DNA of 64,000 nt, taken from the NCBI RefSeq assembly GCF_949987535.1, contig NC_080064.1:41674282-41738281 (forward strand), given 5' to 3'. Origin of the DNA: Balaenoptera acutorostrata (lineage: Eukaryota > Chordata > Mammalia > Artiodactyla > Balaenopteridae). Positions within the stretch are counted from its first letter, which is position 1. Each line of letters opens with the position of its first letter. Below the pieces are notes generated by a model. The model did not search any database, was not told the DNA's origin, and saw only the letters and a list, made by a program, of their open reading frames with translations. A program made the position numbers and the translations under genes. Below are positions 49,205-60,930 of the stretch, one piece after another.

Positions 49205-52200
49205 ATAGATTCCACATATATGCGTTAATTTACAATATTTGTTTTTCTCTTTCTGACTTACTTCACTCTGTATGACAGTCTCTAGGTCTATCCACGTCTC
49301 GGCAAATGACACAGTTTCATTCCTTTTTATGGGTGTGTAATATTCCATTGCATATATTTACCACATCTTCTTTATCCATTCCTCTGTTAATGGACATTTA
49401 GGTTGCTTCCATGTCCTGGCTACTGTAAATAGTGCCGCAATGAACATTGGGGTGCATGTATCTTTTTGAATTATGGTTTTCTCTGGGTATATGCCCAGCA
49501 GTGGGGTTGCTGGATCATATGGCAGTTCTATTTTTAGTTTTTAAAGGAACCTCCATACTGTTCTCCATAGTGGCTGTACCAATTTACATTACCACCAACA
49601 GTGTAGGAGGGTTCCCTTTTCTACACACTGTATCCAGCATTTACTGTTTGTAGAGTTTTTGATGATGGCCATTCTGACTGGTGTGAGGTGATAACTCACG
49701 GTAGTTTTGAATTGCATTTCTCTAATAATTAGTGATGTTGAGCAGGTCTTCATGTGCTTTGTGGCCATCTGTACGTCTTCTTTGGAGAAATGTCTATTTA
49801 GGTCTTCTGCCCATTTTTTCTTTGGGCTGCTTGTTTTTTTAATATTGAGCTGCATGGGCTGTTTATATATTTTGGAGATAAATCCTTTGTCGGTTGATTC
49901 GTTTGCAAATATTTTCTCCCATTCTGAGGGCTGTCTTTTCATCTTGTTTATGGTTTCCTTTGCTGTGCAAAAGCATGTAAGTTTCATTATGTCCCATTTG
50001 TTTATTTTTGTTTATATTTCCATTTCTCTAGGAGGTGGGTCAAAAAGGATCTTGCTGTGATTTATGTCATGGAGTGGTCGGCCTATGTTTTCCTCTAAGA
50101 GTTTTATAGGGTCTGGCCTTACATTTAGGTCTTTAATCCATTTTGAGTTTATGTTTGTGTATGGTGTTAGGGAGTGTTCTAATTTCATTCTTTTACAAGT
50201 AGCTGCCCAGTTTTCCCAGCACCACTTATTGAAGAGGCTGTCTATTCTCCATTGTATATTCTTGCATCTTTATCAAAACTAAGGTGACCATATATGCATG
50301 GGGTTACCTCTGGGCTTTCTATCCTGTTCCATTGATTTATATTTCTGTTTTTGTGACAGTACCATACGGTCTTGATTACTGGAGCTTTGTAGTATAGTCT
50401 GAAGTCAGGGAGTCTGATTCCTCCAGATCCATTTTTCTTTCTCAAGATTGCTTTGGCTATTTGGGGTCTTTTGTGTTCCCATACAGATTGTGAAATTTGT
50501 TGTTCTAGTTCTGTGAAAAATGCCATTGATACTTTGATAGGGATTGAACTGAACCTGTAGATTGTTGTGGGTAGTATAGTCATTTTCACAATGTTGATTC
50601 TTCCAATCCAAGAACATGGTATATCTCTCCATCTGTTTGTATCATCTTTAATTTCTTTCATCAGTGTCTTATAGTTTTCTGTATACAGGACTTTTGTCTC
50701 CCTAGGTAGGTTTATTCCTAGGTATTTTATTCTTTTTGTTGCAATGGTAAATGGGAGTGTTTCCTTAAGTTCTCTTTCAGATTTATCATCATTAGTGTAT
50801 AGGAATGCAAGAGATTTCTGTGCATTTATTTTGTATCCTGCTATTTACCTAATTCATTGATTTGCTCCAGTAGTTTTCTGGTAGCATCTTTAGGATTCTC
50901 TGTGTATTGTATCATGTCATCTGCAAACAGTGACAGCTTTACTTCTTTTCCAATTTGGATTCCTTTTATTTCTTTTTTTGGCTGATTGCTGTGGCTAAAA
51001 CCTAAAAAACTATGTTGAATAATAGTAGTGAGAGGGGGCAACCTTGTATTGTTCCTGATCTTAGTGGAAATGGTTTCAGGTTTCCACCATTGAGAACGAT
51101 GTTTGCTGTGGGTTTGTCATATATGGCCTTTATTATGTTGAGGTAAGTTCCCTCTAGGCCTACTCTCTGGAGGGTTTTTATCATAAATGGGTGTTGAATC
51201 TTGTCAAAAAGTTCTTCTGCATCTATTGAGATGATCATATGGTTTTTCTCCTTCAATTTGATAATATGGTATATCATATTGATTGATTTGCATATATTGA
51301 AGAATCCTTGCATTCCTTGGATAAACCCTACTTGATCATGGTGTATGATCCTTTTAATGTGCTGTTGCATTCTGTCTGCTAGTATTTTGTGGAGGATTCT
51401 TACATCTATGTTCATCCGTGAACATATTGGCCTGTATATTGGCCTGTATATGGCCTGTATATTGGCCTGTATATTGGCTTATTGGCCTGTAGTTTTCTTT
51501 CTTTGTGATATCTTTGTCTGGTTTTGGTATCAGGGTGATGGTGGCCTCATAAAATGAGTGTTCCTCCCTCTGCTATATTTTGGAAGAGTTTGAGAAGGGT
51601 AGGTGTTAGCTGTTATCTAAATGTTTCATAGATTCGCCTCTGAAGCCATCTGGTCCTGGGCTTTTGTTTGTTGGAAGATTTTTAATCACAGTCTCAATTT
51701 CACTGCTTGTGATTGGTCTGTTTATATTTTCTATCTTTTCCTGGCTCAGTCTCAGAAAGTTGTGCTTTTCTAAGAATTTGTCCATTTCTTCCAGGTTGTC
51801 CATTTCATTGGCATAGTGTTGCTTGTAGTAATCTGTCATTATACTTTGTATTTCTGCAGTGTCAGTGGTTACTTCTCCTTTTTCATTTCTAATTCTATTG
51901 ATTTGAGTCTTCTCCCTTTTTTTCTTGATGAGTCTGGTTAATGGTTTATCAATTTTGTTTATCTTCTCAAAGAACCAGCTTTTAGTTTTATTGATCTTTG
52001 CTATCATTTCCTTCATTTCTTTTTCATTTGCTTCTGATCTGATCTTTATGATTTCTTTCCTTCTGCTAACTTTGGGGGTATTTGGTTCTTCTTTCTCTAA
52101 TTGCTTTAGGTGTAAGGTTAGGTTGTTTATTTGATATGTCTCTTGTTTCTTGAGGTAGAAACGTATTGCTATAAACTTCCCTCTTAGAAATGCTTTTGCT

Positions 52201-53067
52201 GCATCCCATAGGTTTCGGGTCATTGTGTTTTCATTGTCATTTGTTTCTAGGTATTTTTTTCATTTCCTCTTTGATGTCTTCAGTGATCTCTTAGTTATTA
52301 AGTAGTGTATTGTTTAGCCTCCATGTGTTTGTATTTTTTACAAATTTCTCCCTATATTTGATATCTAGTCTCATAGCATTGTGGTCGGAAAAGATATTTG
52401 ATACGATTTCAATTTTCTTAAATTTACCAAGGCTTGATTTGTGGCCCAACATATGACCTATCCTGGCGAACGTTCCATGAGCACTCGAGAGGAAAGTGTA
52501 TTCTATTGTTTCTGGATGGAATGTCCTATAAATATCAATTAAGTGTATCTTGTTTAATGTATCATTTAAAGCTTGTGTTTCCTTATTTATTTTCATTTTG
52601 GATGATGTGTCCGTTGGTGAATGTGGGGAGTTAAAGTCCCCTACTATGACTGAGTTACTGTTGATTTCCCCTTATATGGCTGTTAGCATTTGCCTTATGT
52701 ATCAATGTGCTCCTATGTTGTTTGCATAAATATTTACAATTGTTATATCTTCTTCTTGGATTGACCCCTTGATCATTATGTAGTGTCCTCCTTTGTCTCT
52801 TGTAATAGTCTTTATTTTAAAGTCTATTTTGTCTGATATGAGTATTGCTACTCCAGCTTTCTTTTGATTTCCATTTGCATGGAATATCTGTTTCCATCCC
52901 TTCACTTTCAGGCTGTATGTGTCCCTAGGTCTGAAGTGGGTCTCTGGTAGACAGCATATATATGGGTCTTGTTTTTCTATCCAATCAGCCAGTCTGTGTC
53001 TTTTGGTTGGAGCATTTAATCCATTTACATTTAAGGTAGTTATCGATATGTGTTTTCCTATTACCAT
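49205..53067 (-). pseudogene. L1-C ORF2, broken
   Basis: The endonuclease starts [18 protein letters not shown]. The motif LQETH reads LPETH, and RIDHILG reads RIGHMLG, losing a catalytic-region Asp. A frameshift lies at about 52700. The RT keeps FADD (LFADDMIQY). A 12-bp-unit expansion at 51426-51492 breaks the frame. C-terminal pieces include [14 protein letters not shown]. The zinc-knuckle is altered ([16 protein letters not shown]). Confidence 0.92.
51426..51492. repeat. 12-bp tandem repeat inside L1-C ORF2
   Basis: Units ATTGGCCTGTAT occur four times (one of 11 bp), followed by a partial 8-bp unit and a terminal ATTGGCCTGTAG. Other L1 copies here have one unit at this place. Confidence 0.95.
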
Positions 53068-53125
53068 ATTCTTAATTGTTTTGGGTTTCTTATTGTAGTT
53101 CTTTTCCTTCTCTTGTGTTTCCTGC

Positions 53126-54023
53126 CTAGAGACATTCCTTTAGCATTTGTTGTAAAGCTGGTTTCATGGTGCTGAATTCTCTTAGCTTTTGCTTGTCTGT
53201 AAAGGTTTTAATTTCTCCATTGAATCTAAATGAGATCCTGGCTGGGTAGAGTAATCTTGGTTGTAGGTTTTTCCCTTTCATCACTTTAAATATGTCCTGC
53301 CATTCCCTTGTGGCTTGCAGAGTTTCTGCTGAAAGATCAGCTGTTAACCTTATGGGGATTCCCTTGTATGTTATTTGTTGTTTTTCCCTTGCTGCTTTAA
53401 TAGTTTTCTTTGTATTTAACATTTGATTCTTTGTATTTAACATTTGATGTGTCTTGGCGTATTTCTCCTTGGATTTATCCTGTATGGGACTCTCTGCACT
53501 TCCTGGACTTGATTAACTATTTCCTTTCCCATATTAGGGAACTTTTCAACAATAATCTCTCAAATATTTTCTCAGTTCCTTTCTTTTTCTCTTCTTCTTC
53601 TGGGGCCCCTATAATTCGAATGTTGGTGTGTTTCATGTTGTCCCAGAGGTGTCTGAGACTGTCCTCAATTCTTTTCATTCTTTTTTCTTTATTCTGCTCT
53701 GCGGTAGTTATTTCCACTATTTTATCTTCCAGGTCACTTATCTGTTCTTCTGTCTCAGCTATTCTGCTATTGATTACTTCTAGAGAATTTTTAATTTCAT
53801 TTATTGTGTTGTTCATCATTGTTTGTTTGCTCTTTAGTTCTTCTAGGTCCTTTTTAAACGTTTCTTTTATTTTCTCCATTCTATTTCCAAGATTTTGGAT
53901 CATCTTTACTATCATTACTCTGAAATCTTTTTCAGGTAGACTGCTTATTTCCTCTCCACTTGTTTGGTCTGGTGGGTTATTACCTTGCTCCTTCATCTAC
54001 TGTGTGTTTCTCTGTCTTCTCAT
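53126..54023 (-). pseudogene. L1-C ORF1, broken
   Basis: ATG at 54023-54021 begins MRRQRNTQ, then TAG (53999-53997) replaces the CAG of L1-A. The rest is open from the next Met to a frameshift near 53520-53560 and then again from 53443 to the stop at 53126. A 21-nt tandem repeat at 53408-53449 (units differ by one base) gives MLNTKNQ/MLNTKKT before KAAREKQQITYKG. The coiled coil and RRM are recognisable (IRIIGAPEEE). Confidence 0.92.
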
Positions 54024-54518
54024 TTTGCTTAACTTACTGTGTTTGGTGTCTCCTTTTTGTAGGCTGCAGGTTCGTTGTTCCCATTGTTTTTGGTGTCTGC
54101 CCCCAGTGGCTAAGGTTGGTTCAGTGGGTTGTGTAGGCTTCCTGGTGGAGGGGACTAGTGCCTGTGTTCTGATGGATAAGGCTGGATCTTGTCTTTCTGT
54201 GGGCAGGACTGCGTCCGCTGGTGTGTTTTGGGGTGTCTGTGACCTTATTATGATTTTAGGCAGCCTCTCTGCTAATGGGTGGGGTTGTGTTCCTGTCTTG
54301 CTAGTTTTTTTGGCATAGGGTGTCCAGCACTGTAGCTTGCTTGTCATTGAGTGGAGTTGGCTCTTAGTGTTGAGATGGAGATCCTTGGGAGAGCTTTCGC
54401 TGCTTGATATTACATGGAGCCAGGAGGTCTCTGGTGGACCACCGTCCTGAACTCGGCTCTCCCACCTCATAGGCACAGGTCTGACACCCGACCAGAGCAC
54501 CAAGACCCTGTCAGCCAA
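53997..54518 (-). other. Sense ORF in L1-C 5'UTR, in frame with ORF1
   Basis: A 173-codon open frame (start MADRVLVLWSGVRPVPM) ends in MRRQRNTQ, which is the start of ORF1. It is therefore an in-frame N-terminal extension of ORF1 and stops only at the ORF1 nonsense codon. The composition is rich in P, T, Q and S. In L1-A the homologous text at 5856-6330 is broken by frame changes and a TGA after 'cgaacc'. Coding status unknown. Confidence 0.4.
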
Positions 54519-55953
54519 ATGGCTCAGAAGAAAAGGGAGAAAAAATGAAAGAAGGAAAGAAAAAAATAAAAATAAGTTATTAAAATAAAAAATAATTATT
54601 AAAAATAAAAAATTTTGAATTAAAAAAAACGGAGAGACAGAATGCTAGGACAAATGATAAAAGCAAAGCTATACAGACAAAATCACACAAAGAAGCATAC
54701 ACAAACATACTCACAAAAAGAGAAAAAGGAAAAATATATATAAATATCGTAGCTCCCAAAGACCACCACTTCAATTTTGGGATGATTCTTTGTCTATTCA
54801 GGTATTCCACAGATGCAGGGTACATCAAGTTGATTGTGGAGATTTAATCCGCTTCTCCTGAGGCTGCAGGGAGAGAGTTCCCTTTCTCTTCTTTGTTCAC
54901 ACAGCTCCTGGGGTTCAGCTTTGGATTTGGCCCCACCTCTGCGCATAGGTCATCTGAGGGCGTCTTTCCTTCTCCCAAACAGGACAGGGTTAAAGTAGCA
55001 GCTGATGAGGGGGCTCTGGCTAACTCAGGCCGGGGGGAGGGAGGGGTACGGAATGTGGGGCAAGCCTGCTGCGACAGAGGCCAGCATGACGCTGCACCAG
55101 CCTGAGGCGTGCTGGGTGTTTTCCCAGGGAAGTTGCCCCTGAATCATGGGACACTGGCAGTAGCGGGCTGCAGAGGCTCCCGGGAGGGGAGGTGTGGATA
55201 ATGACCTGTGCTTGCACACAGGCTTCTTGGTGGCTGCCACAGCAGCCTTAGCTTTTCATGCCCATCTCTGGTATCCGTGCTGGTAGCCGTGGCTCGTGCC
55301 CATCTTTGGAGGTCATTTAGACGGTGCTCTGAATCCCCTCTCCTCGTGCACCCCAAAACAATGGTCTCCTGCCTCTTAGGCAGGCCCAGAGTTTCTCCCG
55401 GACTCCCTCTTGGCTATCTGTGGCACACTAGCCCCCTTCAGGCTGTGTTCATTCAGCCAACCCCAGTCCTCTCTCTGGGATCTGACCCCCAAAGCCGAGC
55501 GTCAGCTCCCAGCTTCCACCCATCCTGGCAGGTGAGCAGACAAGCCTCTCAGGCTGGTGAGTGCTGGTCAGTACCAATACTCTGTGAGGGAATCTCTCCC
55601 CTTTGCCCTCTGCATCCCTGTTGCTGTGCTCTTCTCTGTGGCTCTGACGCTTCCCCCCTCACCCGCCCCCGTCTCCGCTAGTGAAGGGGCTTTCTAGTGT
55701 GTGGAAACTTTTCCTCCTTCACAACTCCCTCCCAGTGGTGCAGTCCCATCCCTAATATTTTGTCTCTGTTCTTTTTTCTTTTGCCCTACCCAGGTATGTG
55801 GGGAGTTTCTTGCCTTTTGGGAAGTCTGAAGTCTTCTGCCAGCGTTCAATATGTGTTCTGTAGGAGTTGTTTGACATGTAGATGTATTTCTGAGGTATTT
55901 GTGGGGAGGAAGTTGATCTCCACGTCTTACTCTTCTGCCATCTTGAAGGTCTC
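54024..55953 (-). promoter_or_regulatory. L1-C 5'UTR
   Basis: Homologous to the L1-A 5'UTR. The A/T-only block is short here (about 54545-54640) against about 300 bp in L1-A. The GC-rich half lies at 55000-55700. Confidence 0.85.
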
Positions 55954-56011
55954 TGCCATTGGTAACTTGATAGGGATTGCATTGATCTGTAGATTGCTTT
56001 GGGTACTATAG
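55208..56011 (+). other. Antisense ORF pieces in L1-C 5'UTR (ORF0-like)
   Basis: Two open pieces in one frame, 55208-55681 (157 codons) and 55697-56011 (104 codons). They contain SRQASQAGEC, CALLCGSDASPL and [14 protein letters not shown], homologous to the antisense ORF of L1-A. Stops near 55679-55687 and compensating indels separate them. The second piece leaves L1-C at its 5' edge and stops in L1-D. The donor GTGAGT at 55557-55562 matches that of L1-A, and CAG|GTGAGC at 55529-55537 is an extra donor-like site. Confidence 0.45.
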
Positions 56012-58441
56012 TCATTTTCCCAATATTGATTCTTGCAATCCAAGAACATGGTATATCTCTCCAACTGTGTGCATCATCTTTGATTTTTTTCATCAGTGTT
56101 TTCTGACTATGGGTCTTTTGTCTCCTTAGGTAGGTTTATTCCTAGGTATTTTATTCTTTTTGTTGCAATGGTTAATGGGATTGTTTCCATAATATCTCAT
56201 TCTGATTTTTTGTTGTTAGTGTATATGAATGTAAGAGATTTCTGTGTATTAATTTTGTATCCTGCAACTTTACCAGATTCACTGATTAGCTCTAATAGTT
56301 TTCTGGTAGCATCTTTAGGATTTTCTAAGTATGGTACCATGTCTTCTGCAAACAGTGACAGTTTTACTTCTTCTTTTCCAATTTGGATTCCTTTTATTTC
56401 TTTTCCTTCCCTGATTGCTGTGGCTAAAACTTCCAAAACTATGTTGAATAACAGTGGCAAGAGTGGACATCCTTGTCTTGTTCCTGATCTTAGAGGAGAT
56501 GCTTTCAGATTTTCACCATTGAGAATGATGTTGGCTGTGGGTTTGTCATATATGGACTTTATTATGTAGAGGTAGTTCCCTCTATGCCCACTTTCTGGAG
56601 AGTTTTCATCATAAATGGGTGTTGAATTTTGTCAAAGGCTTTTTCTTCATCTATTGAGATTATCATATGGTTTTTATTCTTTAGTTTGTTAATATGGTGT
56701 ATCCCACTGATTGATTTGTGTATATTGAAAAATCCTTGCAACACTGGGATAAATCCCACTTGATCGTGGTGTATGATCCTTTTAATGTGTTGTTGCATTC
56801 TGTTTGGTAGAATTTTGTTGAGGATTTTTGTGTCTATGTTCATCAGTATACTGGTCTGTAATTTTCTTTTTTTGTGATATCTTTGTCTGGTTTTGGTATC
56901 AGGGTGATGGTGGCCTCATAGAATGAGTTTGGGATGTTCCTCCCTCTGCAATTTTTTGTAATTGTTTCAGAAGGATAAATTTAAATTCTTCTCTAAATGT
57001 TTGATAGAATTCACCTGTGAAGCCATCTGGTCCTGGGGTTTTGTTTATTGGAAGATTTTCAATCACAGTTTCAATTTCATTACTTGTGATTGGTCTGTTT
57101 ATATTTTCCAATTCTTCCTGGTTCAGGCTTGGAAAGTTGTACCTTTCCACGAATTTGTCCATTTCTTCCAGGTTGTCCATTTTATTGGCATAAAGTTGCT
57201 TGTAGTACTCTCTTTTGATCCTTTGTACTTCTGCAGTGTCATTTGCAATTTCTCTTTTTTCATTTCTAATTTTATTGATTTGAATCCTCTCCTTGTTTTT
57301 CTTGATGAGTCTGGCTAAAGGTTTATCAATTTTGTTTATCTTCTCAAAGAACCATCTTTTAGTTTTATTGATCTTTGCTATTGTTTTGTTCATTTCTATT
57401 TCATTTATTTCTGTTCTGATCTTTATGATTTCTTTTCTTCTACTAACTTTGGGGGTTTTGTTGTTCTTCTTTCTCTAGTTGCTTTAGGTGTAAGGTTAGA
57501 TTGTGTATTTGAGATTTTTCTTATTTCCTGAGGTGAGACTGAATTGCTATAAACTTCCCTTTTAGAACTGCTTTTGCTGCATCCCATGTTTTGGGTGGTC
57601 ATGTTTTCATTGTCATTTGTTTCTAGGTATTTTCTTATTTCCGCTTTGATTTCTTCAGTGATCTCTTGGTTATATAGTAGCGTATTGTTTAGCCTCCATG
57701 TGTTTGTGGTTTTTACAGGGATTTTTTCCTGTAATTGATATCTAATCTCATAGAATTGTGGTCAGAAAAGATGATTCATAGGATTTCAATTTTCTTAAAT
57801 TTTCCAAGGCTTGATTTGTGAACCAAGATGTGATCTATCCTGGAGAATATTCCAGGTACACTTGAGAAGAAAGTGTATTCTGGCACTTTTGGGTGGAATA
57901 TCCTATAAATATCAATTAAATTTATCTGGTCTATTGTGTCATTTAAAGCTTTTGTTTCCTTATTAATTTTCTGTCTGGAAAATCTGTCCATTGTTGTAAT
58001 TGGGGTGTTAAAGTCCCCACTATTATTGTGTTTCTGTCAATTTCCCCTTTTATGGCTGTTAGCATTTGCCTTATGTACTGAGGTGTTCCTATGTTGGGCG
58101 CATAAATATTTATAATTGTTATGTTTTCTTCTTGGATTGATCCCTTGATCATTATGTAGTGTCCTTACTTATCTCTTGTAACAGTCTTTATTTTAAAGTT
58201 TATTTTATCTGATATGAGTATTGCTACAACAGCTTTCTTATGATTTCCATTTGCATGGTATATCTTTTCCATTCCCTCACTTTCAGTCTGTAAGTGTCCC
58301 TAGGTCTGAAGCGGGTCTTTTGTAGACAGCATATATACAGGTCTTGTTTTTGTATCCATTCAACCAGTCTGTTTCTTTTGGTTGGAGTATTTAATCTGAT
58401 TACATTCATGGTAATTATCGATATGTATCTCCTATTACCAT
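55956..58441 (-). pseudogene. L1-D ORF2 remnant, endonuclease and RT
   Basis: ATG at 58441-58439. Pieces: [46 protein letters not shown] and [15 protein letters not shown]. The RT motif FADD reads FAEDMVPY, changing the first Asp. Many frameshifts. Confidence 0.9.
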
Positions 58442-58499
58442 TTTCTTAATTGCTTCGGGTTTGTTTTTGTGGGTCTTTTTCTTCTCTTGTGTTTTGTGC

Positions 58500-58934
58500 C
58501 TAGAGAAGTTTCTTTAGCATTTGCTGTAAAGCTGGTTTGGTGGTGCTGAATACTCTTAGCTTTTACTTGTCTGTAAAGCTTTTGATTTCTCTGTCAAATC
58601 TGATCCTTGCTGGGTAGAGTAATCTTGCTTGTAGGTTTTTCCCTTTCATTACTTTAAATATATCCTGCCACTCCCTTCTGATCTGTAGAGTTTCTGCTGA
58701 AAAATCAGCTGATAACATCCTGGGGATTCCCTTGTATATTACTTGTTGCTTTTCCCTTGCTGCTTTCAATAATTTTTCTTTGTCTTTAATTTTTGCCACT
58801 TTGATTACTATGTGTCTTGGCGTGTTTCTCCTTGGGTTTATCCTGTATGGGACTCTGCACTTCCTGGACTGGGTGGCTCTTTCCTTTCCCATGTTAAGGA
58901 AGTTTTCACCTATAATCTCTTCAAATATTTTCCC
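58500..58934 (-). pseudogene. L1-D ORF1 C-terminal remnant
   Basis: Reads MGKERATQSRK, NPRRNTPRHIVIKVAK, LSADFSAETLQIRREWQDI and SFTDK, then a frameshift before the TAG stop at 58502-58500. Confidence 0.88.
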
Positions 58935-58944
58935 AGAATATATA

Positions 58945-59105
58945 CATATACCACATATTTTGAATTGATATATTTAAAAGTATATATTTAAATATATATA
59001 ATTTTATATTATATATAAATATATATGTATTTTTAGCATATTTAAATATATATTATAATGTATATTTATGGACTCAAATATATATTTTATATATATATAA
59101 TTATA
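58945..59105. repeat. (TA)-rich low-complexity block
   Basis: ATATAT/TTTAAATA units, including the self-complementary string TATATATTTAAATATATATA (58980-58999). It sits exactly next to the truncated 5' end of L1-D. Confidence 0.9.
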
Positions 59106-59107
59106 GA

Positions 59108-59230
59108 CTATCTCCCCACCACAAGAATATCAGGTCTATAAGAACAAGAACTCTGTCAGTTTTGGTGAGAGCTATATCCTCAGAGCCTAGAACACTATCT
59201 GACACATAGCTGGTACTCAAAATTCCTGGC
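59108..59230 (+). mobile_element. L2 LINE 3' end
   Basis: 'agaacaagaactctgtcagt', 'tatcctcagagcctagaaca' and 'tgacacatagctggtactca' match the L2 3' end. 59231-59450 was not assigned. Confidence 0.8.
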
Positions 59231-59449
59231 TTTAATTTCTTCAGGTAATACTCATCTACCACAACATTAAGTCTAAACAGATTACCATGGCATTAAAGGC
59301 ACCCTATCATTTAACACTTAAATGGCTTTCCAGCTTCTCTGACTATGGTCCTCCATGCCTCTCAGTCTTTGGGCACACCAAGGTACACACTTTCTTTCCT
59401 AACCACTAAATATGTTGGAGTAGTCCAATACAGATGATGCTTCCTGGAC

Positions 59450-60080
59450 TAGGATGATGATAATAGAACTGGAGAGAAGCATTCAGAATGCTGAAATGCT
59501 TTGAAGGTAATGTGGATGGAAATTACAGATGGATAGAATATCATCAGGGAGTGAAAGGGAAGACTAGTTATAGAGAAAAGGTGAAGTTGGGGATATAGAT
59601 TCCAGGGAGAAAATCTAGAATTCTATTTTGGATCTCATTAGTTTTGAGATGTCTGTGAAAATCCAAGTGAAGATGTCAGTCAGACAATTGAACACGTAGT
59701 TAGTTTAAGAGAGGAGGTCCAGGAAATTTAAATTTAGGATTTATAAATAGAAAGGAAGAAGAAAGAGAGAGAAAAGGGCCCAGAACCATGATCTGAGGAA
59801 CTCTAACTCTTAAGAGCTGAATAGTAGAAAAAGGATCTAACAAAAGAGACTGAGGAGGAGCAGGAGAAACCAGAAGAATGAGTTATTGCAGAGTCCAAGG
59901 AAGAAGACTGATTCAAGAAGAGAGGAGTCAAAGATGTTGAAAGCTACTGAGATAAAGTACTGTGAAAGCAGAAGTATATATTTAGCCATATAGTGGTCAC
60001 TGATGATTTGACAAGAACAGTTTCAGTGGAGTGGTAAGAGTGGAAAATAGACTGGAATAAGTTGAAGAATAAATGGGAAG
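59450..60080. repeat. Ancient interspersed repeat, family not named
   Basis: 'gttttgagatgtctgtgaaa', 'aagtgaagatgtcagtcaga', 'gagactgaggaggagcagga' and 'acagtttcagtggagtggta' follow a text I know as a common old mammalian repeat. 60081-60780 is unassigned. Confidence 0.55.
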
Positions 60081-60779
60081 CCAAAGAGTGGAAACTGTGT
60101 GATAGTATTTGGAAAAGTTTTTGCTCCTTCAGAATACAGGCACTCTGCAAGTTGAAGAGAAGGATCATCACCACTAAAATTAAAATATTGTCAATATTTT
60201 CCCAATTCTTTAAAAAAAGTTCTATTGTACAGAATATTCTTATTTATAAGTTTCTCCTATAGCATGAAGATTGAAACTGATTAGTAGAAATGAATTCTTA
60301 GTTTTGCCTTATGAAATTCCAATCAACCTATTGTGTAGCTGTGAAAGTCAAGAATATCTTGGCTATTTTGGGAAACATTATTGAAACCTTACCAAACATA
60401 TTTAGTTTTACCAGTCCTTCATGCACACCAGGAGTGCCTATATGAGGTCTTCCCGATACACATGGTTGGATATGTTTAATAACACTAGGACAACTCTATT
60501 TGGAGCTAGGAGGAGCTAGCAGGACACTGAGACCTGGTTCCATCCACCTTTCAAACACTCAGCTACCTCCTACAGACAGAAATATGGCCACATCTTCTTC
60601 TCTCCTGAGGCCGAATGGAAGATCCCTACATCTTATCTGAAATACATTTTTATCACCCATTGTTAAACTCAACTCTTCACTTTCCAATATTACTACTATG
60701 TATTTCAATTAAGTATTTACTATTTATAGGCTATATTTTTGTTTATCTTGAGCTAGGGTCATAGAGAGTTTCCCTGACT

Positions 60780-60930
60780 CATTATTTTATAAAGCACTTA
60801 ATATGTTCTATATACTATGTTCAGCACTGTGGATAAAATGTAAACATAGCTCAGTCCTTGCCCAGAGATTCAAAATCCACTGTAGAAAAAAGACAGGCAT
60901 AGACAATGCTAATACTGTATTACAAATTTC
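60780..60930. repeat. Ancient repeat fragment
   Basis: 'actatgttcagcactgtgga' resembles the opening of the same old family as 31955. Weak. Confidence 0.4.

Larger units (their letters stand above)
48870..55953 (-). mobile_element. L1-C, full-length L1, minus strand
   Basis: About 7.1 kb with the same GC-rich 5'UTR type as L1-A (5' end at about 55953, CAAGATGGC box at 55937-55945), ORF1 and ORF2. Its 3'UTR is of the short type ending near 48870-48880 without a long poly(A). No target duplication could be found. The 5' end directly abuts L1-D, and the 3' end abuts an old plus-strand L1. Sense to AGBL4. It forms a long inverted pair with L1-A and L1-B. Confidence 0.93.
55956..58934 (-). mobile_element. 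L1-D, L1 fragment truncated at both ends
   Basis: Runs from mid ORF1 (5' truncation at 58934, in the IFEEIIG region) through the ORF1 stop at 58502-58500 to mid ORF2, where it ends at the text 'attggtaacttgatagggat' beside L1-C. The ORF2 3' third and the 3'UTR are absent from this locus. Older than L1-C by its frame damage. Confidence 0.92.
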
